59,109 nucleotides of DNA from Bacteroidales bacterium (GTDB lineage: Bacteria; Bacteroidota; Bacteroidia; Bacteroidales; WCHB1-69). Below are positions 8,816-17,583 of the stretch, piece after piece. The notes beneath the pieces are model-generated. The model was given only the letters and a program-made list of their open reading frames with translations. It ran no database searches and was not told where the DNA came from. Location of the stretch: assembly GCA_017964255.1 (NCBI GenBank), contig JAGCSI010000081.1, positions 1 through 59,109 of the forward strand. Reading direction: 5' to 3'. The position numbers and the translations under genes were made by a program. How positions within the stretch are numbered: the stretch's first letter is position 1; every line of letters starts with the position of its first letter.

Positions 8816-10327
8816 ATGGAACAGAAAACGACACAGTTCAAAAGATCGGTAAAAGGCACTTTGAGTGCGGGTGTCAGCTCCCTCATGGGTGGAGAAGGCA
8901 AAAAGTATTACATCATTGAATTCAAATTTGATTCCAACACCCACCATCAGGGTGAGGAAAAACCCATCCTTGTGGATGAGGCGTTTATTGGTAGAGACCC
9001 CAAATGCCAAATTCATATCGATGAGGAGTTCGGTACAGTAAGCCGTGAACATGCTATTATCAAGAAAAGTGGAGAAAATTATACCCTTATTCATCGTTCG
9101 CAAACCAATGCTACCTATGTGAACGGTCAGCAGGTGAATGGTGAAACGCCGTTGCATAATGGAGATGAAATCCAACTGTCAGCCGGCGGTCCTCGCCTGG
9201 GATTCATTGTGCCGCAAGGTGAGAAGGCTTTCGTGAAGTCAATAGGAATGTCACAGAGATTCAGCGAATTCCGTAAACAAGCATTGCGTCCTTACAGAAC
9301 TGCATTGGTGCTGATTCTGCTCTTCCTGGTGCTGGCTATCGGCGGCTTGTTGTGGTACATGTCAGAAACCAACAAGAATTATGAGGATCAATTGGCTGCT
9401 CAACAGGAGTTGATTGACGAGCAAAACAGCACTATAGGTAAATTGGGAGAAAAGATTTCAAATCTTTTCAGAAGAAACAGTAACAAAAAAGGAAAAGCAG
9501 GCGCTTCAGATTCGGGTATCGAGGAAAATATTAGCAAAGAGATGAGCTCCTTCGAGGATTATGTTTATTTCATCAAATTGGCAAGCATCTCTATTACCGC
9601 TGAACCGGGAAGTGAATCTGAATCATACGTCGAAGAGGTCGCTGACGGTCGTACTTGGACCTATAAATTTACAGAAGATGAAACCGAAGTCGCAACAGGT
9701 TTTGTTACCAGTGACGGGTACTTTGTGACAGCACGTCATGTGATTGAACCGTGGGCTTATGTTGAAAGTGCGGATTTAGAAGAATTTATGTTCTGGGCTG
9801 CTTTTTTGACCGCTCCCGGTATGGGTGGAACCATCGACGCCACTTATCATATTGAAAGCAAAACAGGTGATAGAAGAACTCTGACTTTCAGAGAGTTTAC
9901 GGTAAGCAAACACAGAGACGAGGATGTCAACTTGACTTCTACAGACAATGATCCATATAAAGTTAGACGTGCCATGGCCAAGAATGACTATGCTTACGTC
10001 AGACTGCCTATGAAGAGTAATCTTGTGGTCAACAAAAGTTTGTCAACCAAGATTCCTGCTGGCACTCGTTTGGAACTTCTCGGTTTCCCGTATGCCATGG
10101 GCGGTGACAAGAACTATATCAGACCCCAATATACTTACGTAACCACTTCAAACAACGGCTTGTATCATGGTCAAATTCCTGTTACGAACTCGAATCTGGA
10201 GTATGGTAATTCGGGTGGTCCTGTTTTCTGTGAACAAGACGGACAATACTATGTTGTGGGTATCGTATCCAGAGGTCTGGGAAAACATAGTGGTGTGATT
10301 GTTCCGATGTCACAAATTGATTTCTAA
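8816..10327 (+). CDS. FHA domain / transmembrane helix / trypsin-like serine protease
   Basis: 503 residues. Residues ~50-125 are an FHA domain (IGRDPKCQIHI, VSREHAII, NATYVNGQ). Residues 163-182 are one membrane helix (ALVLILLFLVLAIGGLLWYM), followed by a short coiled-coil-like stretch (~186-220) and a basic linker. Residues ~245-503 are a trypsin-fold protease with candidate triad His308 (TARHV), Asp391 (KNDYAYV) and Ser466 (YGNSGGPV). This predicts phosphothreonine recognition in the cytoplasm and proteolysis in the periplasm, resembling DegP-type enzymes but without a PDZ domain. It lies 38 bases after the kinase and before the PP2C gene, so FHA binding may transmit kinase activity to an envelope protease. 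That role is inferred; the domain calls are firm. Confidence 0.92.
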   Translation: MEQKTTQFKRSVKGTLSAGVSSLMGGEGKKYYIIEFKFDSNTHHQGEEKPILVDEAFIGRDPKCQIHIDEEFGTVSREHAIIKKSGENYTLIHRSQTNATYVNGQQVNGETPLHNGDEIQLSAGGPRLGFIVPQGEKAFVKSIGMSQRFSEFRKQALRPYRTALVLILLFLVLAIGGLLWYMSETNKNYEDQLAAQQELIDEQNSTIGKLGEKISNLFRRNSNKKGKAGASDSGIEENISKEMSSFEDYVYFIKLASISITAEPGSESESYVEEVADGRTWTYKFTEDETEVATGFVTSDGYFVTARHVIEPWAYVESADLEEFMFWAAFLTAPGMGGTIDATYHIESKTGDRRTLTFREFTVSKHRDEDVNLTSTDNDPYKVRRAMAKNDYAYVRLPMKSNLVVNKSLSTKIPAGTRLELLGFPYAMGGDKNYIRPQYTYVTTSNNGLYHGQIPVTNSNLEYGNSGGPVFCEQDGQYYVVGIVSRGLGKHSGVIVPMSQIDF

Positions 10328-10338
10328 AATTGTGTGAG

Positions 10339-11298
10339 ATGAAAAAATCAAGTCTGATATTATTGAGTCTTTTTCTGGTTCTGGTGTGTAATGCCCAGAA
10401 CCAGAAACTTCCGACTCCTCGTAAAAGCCCAAAAGGGGAGAGTGTAAAAGTTGAAACTACCCCCAATGACAATACCCCGAGTGACAATACCACTGCGGTG
10501 TCATCGTCTTATGGCATTTTGCAGGATGCGGTGAAAAATGCTTTTATTGTGGTCCAGCAAAGTTACAATATCCGTAAAAACGGTGTGCTGGTGGATGGTA
10601 ATGACTTCTTTGGTCACCGTTATGCAGTACTGCCGCTGTTGACACACGGCTATGGAGTGGACTCACTGTTTGAAAAACCATGGGGAAACGACAAACGCTA
10701 TGAGGAATATGTCGATTGTAGCGAATGTTTGGTGACTGTGGACAGGGTGCAGTTTAAAAAATTGTCGGACGAAGGAGATTATCATTTTTTCAATCTGAAT
10801 GACAGGGTGACAGAGGCTTTGGCTTCTGACCTTTTCTACATTCAGGACGACCATTTCGACAATAAAGGCCTTGAGGTTAAGGTGGGTAACGGTATCCAGA
10901 AGGGATATATGGTCTGGTTTCTGATGAGGAATGGGGAGATTATTCCCTCTATTCAGCCTCTGACTGTCACTTTCAATGAGAATACTGTTTTTCCAGTGCC
11001 GCAGCCCAAAGGCGGTAAGGATGTCTTGGGAGGCTATTTTGTGAACCTGAATATGTCCGTTCCAGGTACTATCACCATGGAATTGTTAGGCGTAGCCAGA
11101 TATGAAGCGAATGACGGCGGCAAATGGGAACTTGTCAAGATGCAGAAAGAACCTGATTTGTTCATGTTTACCAAAGATACGTATCAACCAGAATCGGAAG
11201 CTCCAACATATAATAATGAAGAGGAGAAAACAGAAGAGTATGAGTTTGGAAGCGATGAGTATATTAAAGCACAGCAAAAAGGTAAAAAAAGAAAATAA
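10339..11298 (+). CDS. Secreted protein of unknown function in the kinase cluster
   Basis: 319 residues from the ATG at 10339; a TTG three codons upstream is possible but unlikely. It has a signal peptide (MKKSSLILLSLFLVLVCNAQ), probably cleaved after NAQ; the cysteine context is not a good lipobox. A Pro/Thr/Asn-rich segment follows (~22-55). The rest is a globular region with many charged residues (for example FFGHRYAVLPLLTHGYGVD) and a Lys-rich tail (KAQQKGKKRK). No family recognised. It lies 11 bases after the protease gene and 13 before the PP2C gene, so it is almost certainly in the same operon. It might be a substrate or regulator of the periplasmic protease domain (speculative). Confidence 0.78.
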   Translation: MKKSSLILLSLFLVLVCNAQNQKLPTPRKSPKGESVKVETTPNDNTPSDNTTAVSSSYGILQDAVKNAFIVVQQSYNIRKNGVLVDGNDFFGHRYAVLPLLTHGYGVDSLFEKPWGNDKRYEEYVDCSECLVTVDRVQFKKLSDEGDYHFFNLNDRVTEALASDLFYIQDDHFDNKGLEVKVGNGIQKGYMVWFLMRNGEIIPSIQPLTVTFNENTVFPVPQPKGGKDVLGGYFVNLNMSVPGTITMELLGVARYEANDGGKWELVKMQKEPDLFMFTKDTYQPESEAPTYNNEEEKTEEYEFGSDEYIKAQQKGKKRK

Positions 11299-11311
11299 GG
11301 ACTATTAAGGT

Positions 11312-12760
11312 ATGAGCAAGAAAACAGAAGTTGTTTTTTCCGCCCGATGCGGAGCGGCTGCCCGAGATGGAGTTAATGAGGACAACTGCTTGGTAATGGA
11401 GTCTGTGGGAAAACAAACTTCGAAAATCAATCACTTTGGGGATGGTGAATACATCTCCAAAGTGTTCCCTTTGGAACGCAACGGAAGTTTGTTGGTGGTG
11501 GCCGACGGTATGGGCGGTATGAATGCGGGAGAAGTGGCTTCCGCCATTGCCATTGAGACCATCGCCAATGTTTTCAAGTCGGAAACCATTGGCAAAATGG
11601 ATCTGTCGGATAACGGAATCAAGAAGTTCATGGTCAATGCTATCCGGCAGGCGGACATGGCAATTAAGAAGGAGGCTTTGGCAGATCCGGATAAAGAGGG
11701 AATGGGCACCACTGTTGTGATGCTGTGGATCTTTGAAGACAACGCTTATTACGCATGGTGTGGTGATAGCCGCTTGTATCGTTATCATGATGGACGGCTT
11801 TTCCAGTTGAGCCATGACCATTCGTATGTGTGTGAAGTGCTGAAACTGAGCGAAGCGGAGGCTTTTGACCATCCTGACAACAACATCATTACCCGCAGTC
11901 TGGGAAATCCTTCCGATGTTGCCCGTCCCGATGTGTGCGGTCCATTGCAATATTCTCAAGGCGATCTTTTCCTATTGTGCAGTGACGGTTTGTGTGGGGT
12001 GGTGAGAAATGCGGAAATTGAGGAGGCCATGCAATATGCGGTTGAGAATAACGACAAACTGAATATTGGAAACCTTAACCTTTGGGATGTTGCGGAAAAC
12101 AACGGTTGGCACGATAATGTGACTACGTTGTTGTGCTATGTGGCCAAAGGACAGCAAGTAAAAGAAGAGGTAAAGAAATCGGTGCCCGAGATGGTACGGT
12201 CCACCTCTTCCTTTGGAAACGACAGTCCTGTGAAATCCAACAACAAGAATAAAATTATCGCTTTCGCAGTGACGGTTTTGGTGGTTGCATTGGCGTTTGT
12301 CATTTTGTGGTTTATGGGAAATGATAAGGATAAAATTAAAGTTGAACCAAATGCCAAACATGATGCTGAAGAAGTTGTGGTTGAAAATACTCCAGAAAAT
12401 GTTTCTGATGAGGAAGATTGGCTAGAGGGTGATGAGGATATCAGAACAGGTAAGAGTGTCCCGAATTTGCCGACAGAACGTCCTAGGGCAGGCAGTGTGA
12501 TGCCTGAAAATAATCGGGGTGTCGTACCGGAGAAAAACACAGCGACGGCGAGTGCTGCTCAAAAAGAGCCTGCTCAAAACAATGCTCCTTCCACAGGGAC
12601 TGCTGGAAGTACGGCTGGCAGTGCGACTTCCGGTACACAGAATGTGACACCAACGGGTACATCAACGGGTACTTCTGGTACACAAAATGGATCCAACTCT
12701 GGAACAAAGGGGGGAGAGGTTTTAGACCAGTTTGGGAATCTGAAAAAAACGAAAAACTAG
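11312..12760 (+). CDS. PP2C-family protein phosphatase with C-terminal membrane anchor
   Basis: 482 residues. Residues ~5-275 are a PPM/PP2C phosphatase with metal-binding motifs VNEDN (21-25), ADGMGG (64-69), GMGTTVV, GDSRLYRY, CSDGLCGVV and DNVTTLL, the standard set for Mn/Mg-dependent Ser/Thr phosphatases. Residues ~315-336 are one hydrophobic helix (AFAVTVLVVALAFVILWF). Beyond it lies an acidic stretch and then a long Ser/Thr/Gly-rich tail (SGTQNVTPTGTSTGTSGTQN) predicted to be periplasmic. The phosphatase would sit in the cytoplasm and remove the phosphates added by the two kinases. The layout matches the PrpC/PstP type of partner phosphatase found with PASTA kinases, but no PASTA domain occurs here. 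13 bases separate it from the previous gene. Confidence 0.94.
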   Translation: MSKKTEVVFSARCGAAARDGVNEDNCLVMESVGKQTSKINHFGDGEYISKVFPLERNGSLLVVADGMGGMNAGEVASAIAIETIANVFKSETIGKMDLSDNGIKKFMVNAIRQADMAIKKEALADPDKEGMGTTVVMLWIFEDNAYYAWCGDSRLYRYHDGRLFQLSHDHSYVCEVLKLSEAEAFDHPDNNIITRSLGNPSDVARPDVCGPLQYSQGDLFLLCSDGLCGVVRNAEIEEAMQYAVENNDKLNIGNLNLWDVAENNGWHDNVTTLLCYVAKGQQVKEEVKKSVPEMVRSTSSFGNDSPVKSNNKNKIIAFAVTVLVVALAFVILWFMGNDKDKIKVEPNAKHDAEEVVVENTPENVSDEEDWLEGDEDIRTGKSVPNLPTERPRAGSVMPENNRGVVPEKNTATASAAQKEPAQNNAPSTGTAGSTAGSATSGTQNVTPTGTSTGTSGTQNGSNSGTKGGEVLDQFGNLKKTKN

Positions 12761-12820
12761 ATTGAGGATGAATAGAGTATGCTTTTTATGGCAAAGTAGT
12801 GAAATTACAAGAATATAATT

Positions 12821-14188
12821 ATGGCAAGACTACAAGAACAATTTATTTTTGACTGCAGATACAAGCTACTGAAAAAGTTGGGCGAGGGAGGTTTTTCCGA
12901 AGTATGGCTGGCCGAAGACGTGACCACACAGGTGGTGCTGGTGTTGAAGGTTTATCTTCCGACCGCACAGCTGAATGAGTATGGTGTGGAAAGTTTTCGC
13001 AAGGAATTTGCCTTGGTATATAATCTGAATCATCCAAATCTGATGAAATACACCTATTTCGGAATTTGTGTCGGCAATCCATATTTGGTGATGCCTTATT
13101 ATGATTCCGGTTCGGGTGAGGATATGATTGGTAATTGTGGTGAACGCAACGCATGGGAATTCCTGCGTGATGTGGCTTCTGGTTTGGCCTGCCTGCATGA
13201 GCAGCATCCCGCCATTATCCATCAGGATATCAAGCCGGCCAATGTGTTGCTTGATGGCCGCCGTTATGTGATCACTGATTTTGGAATCAGCGCTAATGTT
13301 GCGAAACATGTTTTCAACAGTTCGCAGGAATCGGGCGAGTCAATGAGGGTGGGCACGGTGCCTTACATGGCCCCCGAACGTTTTCAGGAAACCGACCAAA
13401 TTCTGGTGGCCAGCGATATCTGGTCGTTGGGCGCTTCTTTGTACGAGATACTTAGCGGAAAACTCCCTTATGGCAATGACGGGGGCAAAGCACAGAATAA
13501 TGGTGAAAAACTGGAGCCCCTGTCGGACAAGTATTCTGAAGAGTTGCGTAACGTGATTTATCAGTGTTTGTCCTTGAATCCGAGTGACCGACCCTTTGCT
13601 GAGGATTTGTCCAATTTCGCTTCCAATCAGTTGGAACAAGCTCATTTGAGAACAAGTTCCATCAATATTTCCGGTGGGAGCAGCCGTAAAATTGGCAAAT
13701 CGAATGGCAAAAGCTTAAAATTTGTCGTGCTGGGTTTACTGGCATTGCTTTTGTTGGGCGGTGCCGTTTTCGGTGTCATGAAGTACAGTCAGGGAGTACA
13801 GGAAAAACAAAAGATAGAGGCCCTGGAAGTGGCGGTAAGCAAATATCAGGAGGGTGTCGCTTTTTATGACGAGGGTAAGAAAAACGGAGAACAACAATTG
13901 GAATGCTTTGGAAAAGCCCTTGATAAGTTTGACGAGGCTATGGCTAATGAGGATTTCAATGAAAAATCCGAAGAAGTTGATCAATTGAAAAACATAAAAG
14001 ACGATATCTTTAAGTGTTGCGTTTCGGAAATCCGGAAAAATTGGTCCATAGCTCGTTATGACGAATATGAACATGACAGGGTCGTGAAGTATTTGCAGTT
14101 GGCCAGCAGGATTAACCCCGATGATCCGGAAATACAAAGATTGATGAGCAAGAAAGATTCCTCATCTTCTGAAACTATGTTTGAATAA
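12821..14188 (+). CDS. Transmembrane serine/threonine protein kinase with periplasmic TPR-like region
   Basis: 455 residues. Kinase domain residues ~14-270: glycine loop GEGGFSEV (21-28), Lys43 (LVLKVYL), Glu62 as helix-C candidate, catalytic loop HQDIKPAN (134-141), DFG (153-155) and YMAPERF. Arginine before the catalytic Asp136 is replaced by glutamine, so this is a non-RD kinase; such kinases are usually not controlled by activation-loop phosphorylation. A membrane helix follows at ~303-325 (FVVLGLLALLLLGGAVFGV). After it comes a helical, charged region with TPR-like spacing (QQLECFGKALDKFDEAMANE and VKYLQLASRINPDDPEI), predicted to be periplasmic. Probably a receptor-type kinase. It lies 60 bases after the PP2C gene, the widest gap in the cluster but one without a convincing promoter box. 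Confidence 0.94.
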   Translation: MARLQEQFIFDCRYKLLKKLGEGGFSEVWLAEDVTTQVVLVLKVYLPTAQLNEYGVESFRKEFALVYNLNHPNLMKYTYFGICVGNPYLVMPYYDSGSGEDMIGNCGERNAWEFLRDVASGLACLHEQHPAIIHQDIKPANVLLDGRRYVITDFGISANVAKHVFNSSQESGESMRVGTVPYMAPERFQETDQILVASDIWSLGASLYEILSGKLPYGNDGGKAQNNGEKLEPLSDKYSEELRNVIYQCLSLNPSDRPFAEDLSNFASNQLEQAHLRTSSINISGGSSRKIGKSNGKSLKFVVLGLLALLLLGGAVFGVMKYSQGVQEKQKIEALEVAVSKYQEGVAFYDEGKKNGEQQLECFGKALDKFDEAMANEDFNEKSEEVDQLKNIKDDIFKCCVSEIRKNWSIARYDEYEHDRVVKYLQLASRINPDDPEIQRLMSKKDSSSSETMFE

Positions 14189-14229
14189 AATCAATTGTAT
14201 TAATGATAGTGTTTTATAATAAATTTTGT

Positions 14230-15585
14230 ATGAAAAAAATTATTGTACTATTTGTTGGAATATTGTGCTTAATGGGTGGGTCGCTTCAAGCCCAGAGTTG
14301 TTCAGACCGAATACAGTCGGCGAAGCGTATTTACGAGAAATATAAACAGTCGCATGACAAAAAAGCGCTGGATGAGGCATGCAATTTGTTGAGAAACGTA
14401 AAGAGCATGTCTGGTGTCTCCGAAAGTTGCGTACAGGAAGCTGACAGACTGCTGAAAGCCTGGAAGCCGTCAAGCGGTAGCAGCAATAAAGGCGACGGAA
14501 CGATTAAATACGCAACGGAAGATCGTACAGGATTGGGTCTGAATGATGATGAGATAGAATTTTCCGGTTCAGGAGGAGAGGATGCCCATATCTGGGTTAC
14601 CTGTTCCGAAGCATGGAAAGTGAGTAACAGTAACGATTGGTTTGAAGTGAAGACAGAAGGGGACAATCTGCGCGTCATTTGTACGGCGAATCCTGAAAAA
14701 GAACAGAGAGAAGGCCAGTTCTATGTTATCACTAAAAGTGGTACAAGCGCCATGATTGTTACAGTGCTCCAAGATGTGAAAGATCCTATGGCTGCTACAT
14801 TGAATCTGTCGAAAGAAACGCTGAATGTGGGGGAGAATGCAAAGTGTTATCCAATTGCGGTGACCACTACGGAAGAATGGACGACAGAAGTGGTAGAGGG
14901 AGATAAATGGTGTACTGTGGAGAAGAAAGGCGCTGGTGAGTTGAACATTTGTGTGGAGGACAACCCAGGGAAAAACAGAACGGCTATGGTGAAAGTCAAG
15001 GTGGTTGACGGTATCGAGAAGTTGATTACGGTGGAGCAGGATAAACACGGATATCAAGGTATCACCCAGAGTTATTTAGAGACTCTCGGAGGTGACTGGA
15101 AAACAACCCGTTTCTTCTTTGATTTGTATGCTATGCAATCTTTTGGCTTCAGAATAGGTGGTTTGGCCAAAAGATGGAGATATGTGGAATTCAGTCTGTT
15201 GGATTTCGATGTGGAGCTCGCTTCTTTGAATTTTACCAACTGGCGTGTGCGTGTTGATTGGGAACCTATGGTTAGAGGATTTCTGCCCTTGTCTCGTCGT
15301 GACCGTTGCTGGTCTCTGTTTATGGGTGTTGGAGCCTCTGTCAATATCGTGAATATACCGCTGGTTTCACCGTCAGACATTACTTTTGTGAAAGAGAATG
15401 CTTTCGTGTTTGAATTGGGTGCGGAATATTATTGGAGCAAAAAAGAGAATGTCTCATCCCGAATTTTCTACAGGTTGGAGGCGGGACCTATGTGGGTGGA
15501 TGGTCTTAAAGTGTCTACAGCAATAAATTCTATCGGTATCTCTTTCGATTTGTACGAGTGGCATCAAAAGTTTTCCAGAAAATAA
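14230..15585 (+). CDS. Secreted protein with TPR-like start, two BACON-like domains and barrel-like C-terminus
   Basis: 451 residues from the ATG at 14230 (signal peptide MKKIIVLFVGILCLMGGS, then LQAQ); an upstream ATG at 14203 would put nine extra residues before it. Residues ~22-75 are helical (SAKRIYEKYKQSHDKKALDE), similar in style to the periplasmic part of the kinase just upstream. Residues ~100-185 and ~190-275 look like two BACON-type Ig folds (EAWKVSNSNDWFEV and EEWTTEVVEGDKWCTV, each ending in VTVLQD or ITVEQD). Residues ~290-451 have amphipathic strands (WRYVEFSLLDFDVELASLNF) consistent with an outer-membrane barrel or surface domain. BACON domains are Bacteroidota modules thought to bind carbohydrate or mucin. 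As the last gene of the cluster it may be the ligand-facing partner of the kinase (inference). Confidence 0.8.
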   Translation: MKKIIVLFVGILCLMGGSLQAQSCSDRIQSAKRIYEKYKQSHDKKALDEACNLLRNVKSMSGVSESCVQEADRLLKAWKPSSGSSNKGDGTIKYATEDRTGLGLNDDEIEFSGSGGEDAHIWVTCSEAWKVSNSNDWFEVKTEGDNLRVICTANPEKEQREGQFYVITKSGTSAMIVTVLQDVKDPMAATLNLSKETLNVGENAKCYPIAVTTTEEWTTEVVEGDKWCTVEKKGAGELNICVEDNPGKNRTAMVKVKVVDGIEKLITVEQDKHGYQGITQSYLETLGGDWKTTRFFFDLYAMQSFGFRIGGLAKRWRYVEFSLLDFDVELASLNFTNWRVRVDWEPMVRGFLPLSRRDRCWSLFMGVGASVNIVNIPLVSPSDITFVKENAFVFELGAEYYWSKKENVSSRIFYRLEAGPMWVDGLKVSTAINSIGISFDLYEWHQKFSRK

Positions 15586-15592
15586 TAGTTGG

Positions 15593-15621
15593 AAAAGAGA
15601 CGGAGCTTGTCTCGTCTTCTT
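15593..15621 (+). terminator. Candidate intrinsic terminator after the signalling cluster
   Basis: Eight bases after the stop at 15585, AAAAGAGACGG...CTCGTCTTCTT can fold as AGACGGAG pairing with CTCGTCT (one bulged G), followed by a pyrimidine-rich tail. The stem resembles the one at 50994-51020. It separates the cluster from the ABC exporter, which supports the exporter start at 15633 rather than the in-frame ATG at 15558. Confidence 0.5.
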
Positions 15622-15632
15622 CAAACTCCAAA

Positions 15633-17420
15633 ATGGGGGTGCTGGACTTGCTGAAAAAGCTCCTCCCATACGTGCTGCCCTATAAATGGCTGCTGATCAT
15701 CACCCTGATACTGACTTTCGTGGGGGCATTGATGGCGCAGGTCAATGCCATTGTGCTGGACAAAACCGTGGATGCCATCAACGAGTTGCTGCACCGACCT
15801 TTTTTCGCCTGGGGCGAGGCCGGAAAACTGTTGCTGATAGTCAGTGCGGTGCTCTTGGGCAAAGAGTTGTTGTCGGCACTCTTCACTTTCGGCCAGCGTT
15901 TCTTTGGCGAGAAAATCCGCATCAATGTGAGCCGCGACCTGTCGTTCAAGGTGATAGACCGGGTGCTGACCTTCAGAATGGCTTTCTTTTCCGCCGAAGG
16001 CAATGAGCCTGGCAAACTGCAGACCCGCATCGATCGCGGCGTGATGAGCCTGAGCAATACGGTGAAGAATTTCTTCATCGACATTCTGCCTTTGTTTACC
16101 AGTGCCATTTTGGCCTTGGTGCTGATGTTCGCCGCCAATGTGCATGTGGGCTTGGTGGCCTTAGTGATTGTGCCTATTTACTTCGTAATCACGTCAATAC
16201 AAGCCAAGCATCTGAAGGGCTGGCGGCGCAATGTGTTTGGCACTCATCAGGAACTGAACAACGGCATCATGAACATTATCGAGAGCATGAACGTTATCAA
16301 GTCGTTCAACCGCGAGCCGTTAGAAAGCCAGAAGCAGGCCGATTTGCAGATCCGTTCCACTCAGCAGCAGATGGAAACCCGCAAAATCTCCTTTCTCTTT
16401 GAAGGGTTGAAAACCTTTATGGAACAGATTGGCACCGTTTTAATCATTATTTTGACCGCCTATCTTGTTTTGATTGATTACCCAGGCATGACCATCGGTA
16501 AAATCATGTATCATGTGATGCTGTTCAGCAATGTGAGTGCACCGATACGCCAGCTGCACCGTATATACGACGATTTGAACGACGCTTTGATATATGCCGA
16601 AGGCTTCTTCGGCATTCTGGAGGCCGACGGAGAGGTAGAAAAGAGTGGCACATACTGTCCTGCAACGGTGAAAGGCGAGTTCGACCTCCGCAATGTGGAG
16701 TTTACCTACAGCAATGGTACCCATGCCATTCGTGATTTGTCGATGAAGATTCAGCCGGGCGAGACCACGGCTTTGGTGGGTTTGAGTGGGGCAGGAAAGA
16801 GTACTATTGTTAATTTGTTAGACAAGTTTTACACCCCCGATAGCGGCAGCATAACCTTGGACGGAGTGCCCTTGGAGGAATGGGATACGCAGGTATTGCG
16901 TGACAATATTGGACTGGTGCTGCAGAAGAACCATATTTTCAGCGGCACGATTGAGGAGAATATCCGTTATGGCAAGCCTTCGGCTACGCATGAGGAGGTG
17001 GTGGAGGCAGCCAAAAAGGCCTATATTTACGACCAGATCATGGAGCGTCCTGACCAGTTCAACTCGCAGGCGTTGCAGATGAGCGGAGGTCAGCAGCAGC
17101 GTATCGCCATTGCCCGTATGTTCCTGAAAAATCCCCCGATTATCTTCCTGGATGAGCCCACCGCCAGCTTGGATGCCATTGCTACCGAGCAAATCAAGAA
17201 CAGCATCGATGCCATCAAGCAGGGCAGAACAGTGATCGTTATTTCACATAACATTGGTCAAATCATTGATTCAGATCGACTTTATGTGCTGCAAACTGGT
17301 CATGTGGAGCAGTCTGGCACACCTACCGAAGTGTATCGCCAGGGTGGTCTCTATAAAGACATTTTCGACGCCAGCGCCCGCAGCATGAATGTCGATAAAA
17401 TTGCCGATACGATAGGATAG
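15633..17420 (+). CDS. ABC exporter, fused membrane and ATPase domains
   Basis: 595 residues from the ATG at 15633. The in-frame ATG at 15558 lies inside the previous gene and its extra residues would be read through the terminator-like hairpin. Residues ~1-310 form an ABC transmembrane domain of about six helices (PYKWLLIITLILTFVGALMA; VGLVALVIVPIYFVI). Residues ~335-580 are the nucleotide-binding domain: Walker A GLSGAGKST, Q-loop VLQKNH, signature MSGGQQQR, Walker B IIFLDEP and a switch His in VISHN. This is the MsbA/MDR-type half-transporter layout, expected to work as a homodimer exporting a lipid, drug or peptide. The substrate cannot be told. It is not obviously linked to the signalling cluster. 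Confidence 0.93.
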   Translation: MGVLDLLKKLLPYVLPYKWLLIITLILTFVGALMAQVNAIVLDKTVDAINELLHRPFFAWGEAGKLLLIVSAVLLGKELLSALFTFGQRFFGEKIRINVSRDLSFKVIDRVLTFRMAFFSAEGNEPGKLQTRIDRGVMSLSNTVKNFFIDILPLFTSAILALVLMFAANVHVGLVALVIVPIYFVITSIQAKHLKGWRRNVFGTHQELNNGIMNIIESMNVIKSFNREPLESQKQADLQIRSTQQQMETRKISFLFEGLKTFMEQIGTVLIIILTAYLVLIDYPGMTIGKIMYHVMLFSNVSAPIRQLHRIYDDLNDALIYAEGFFGILEADGEVEKSGTYCPATVKGEFDLRNVEFTYSNGTHAIRDLSMKIQPGETTALVGLSGAGKSTIVNLLDKFYTPDSGSITLDGVPLEEWDTQVLRDNIGLVLQKNHIFSGTIEENIRYGKPSATHEEVVEAAKKAYIYDQIMERPDQFNSQALQMSGGQQQRIAIARMFLKNPPIIFLDEPTASLDAIATEQIKNSIDAIKQGRTVIVISHNIGQIIDSDRLYVLQTGHVEQSGTPTEVYRQGGLYKDIFDASARSMNVDKIADTIG

Positions 17421-17497
17421 ACGCGTCTTGTTTTTACATTTATTTGTGAATTTGTTTATGTTCGTATGCTTTTTGTGAGAAAAGTTATCAACAGTCC

Positions 17498-17528
17498 ATT
17501 GTCAATTAAATTACTTGGCTTAATTTTG
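17498..17528 (+). promoter_or_regulatory. Bacteroidota-type promoter for the giant-protein operon
   Basis: TAATTTTG at 17521-17528 matches the Bacteroidota -7 consensus TAnnTTTG. ATTG at 17498-17501, 19 bases upstream, fits the -33 TTTG box with one mismatch. The start codon at 17584 would leave a leader of about 50 bases. The surrounding 17421-17583 gap contains no gene I would support. Confidence 0.7.
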
Positions 17529-17583
17529 CATGGTGATGTAATTTTTTCTTACGAAAATCAAGAGAAATTAAACATAAACGCTT

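Noticed and set aside
15558-15632. Upstream ATG giving a 25-residue longer ABC exporter
   Set aside because: It overlaps the previous gene and the extension reads through a terminator-like hairpin. The ATG at 15633 starts right at the transporter domain.
17419-17436. AGACGCGTCT palindrome followed by TTGTTTTT after the ABC exporter
   Set aside because: The dyad has no loop and could not form a stable RNA hairpin, so I did not call it a terminator.
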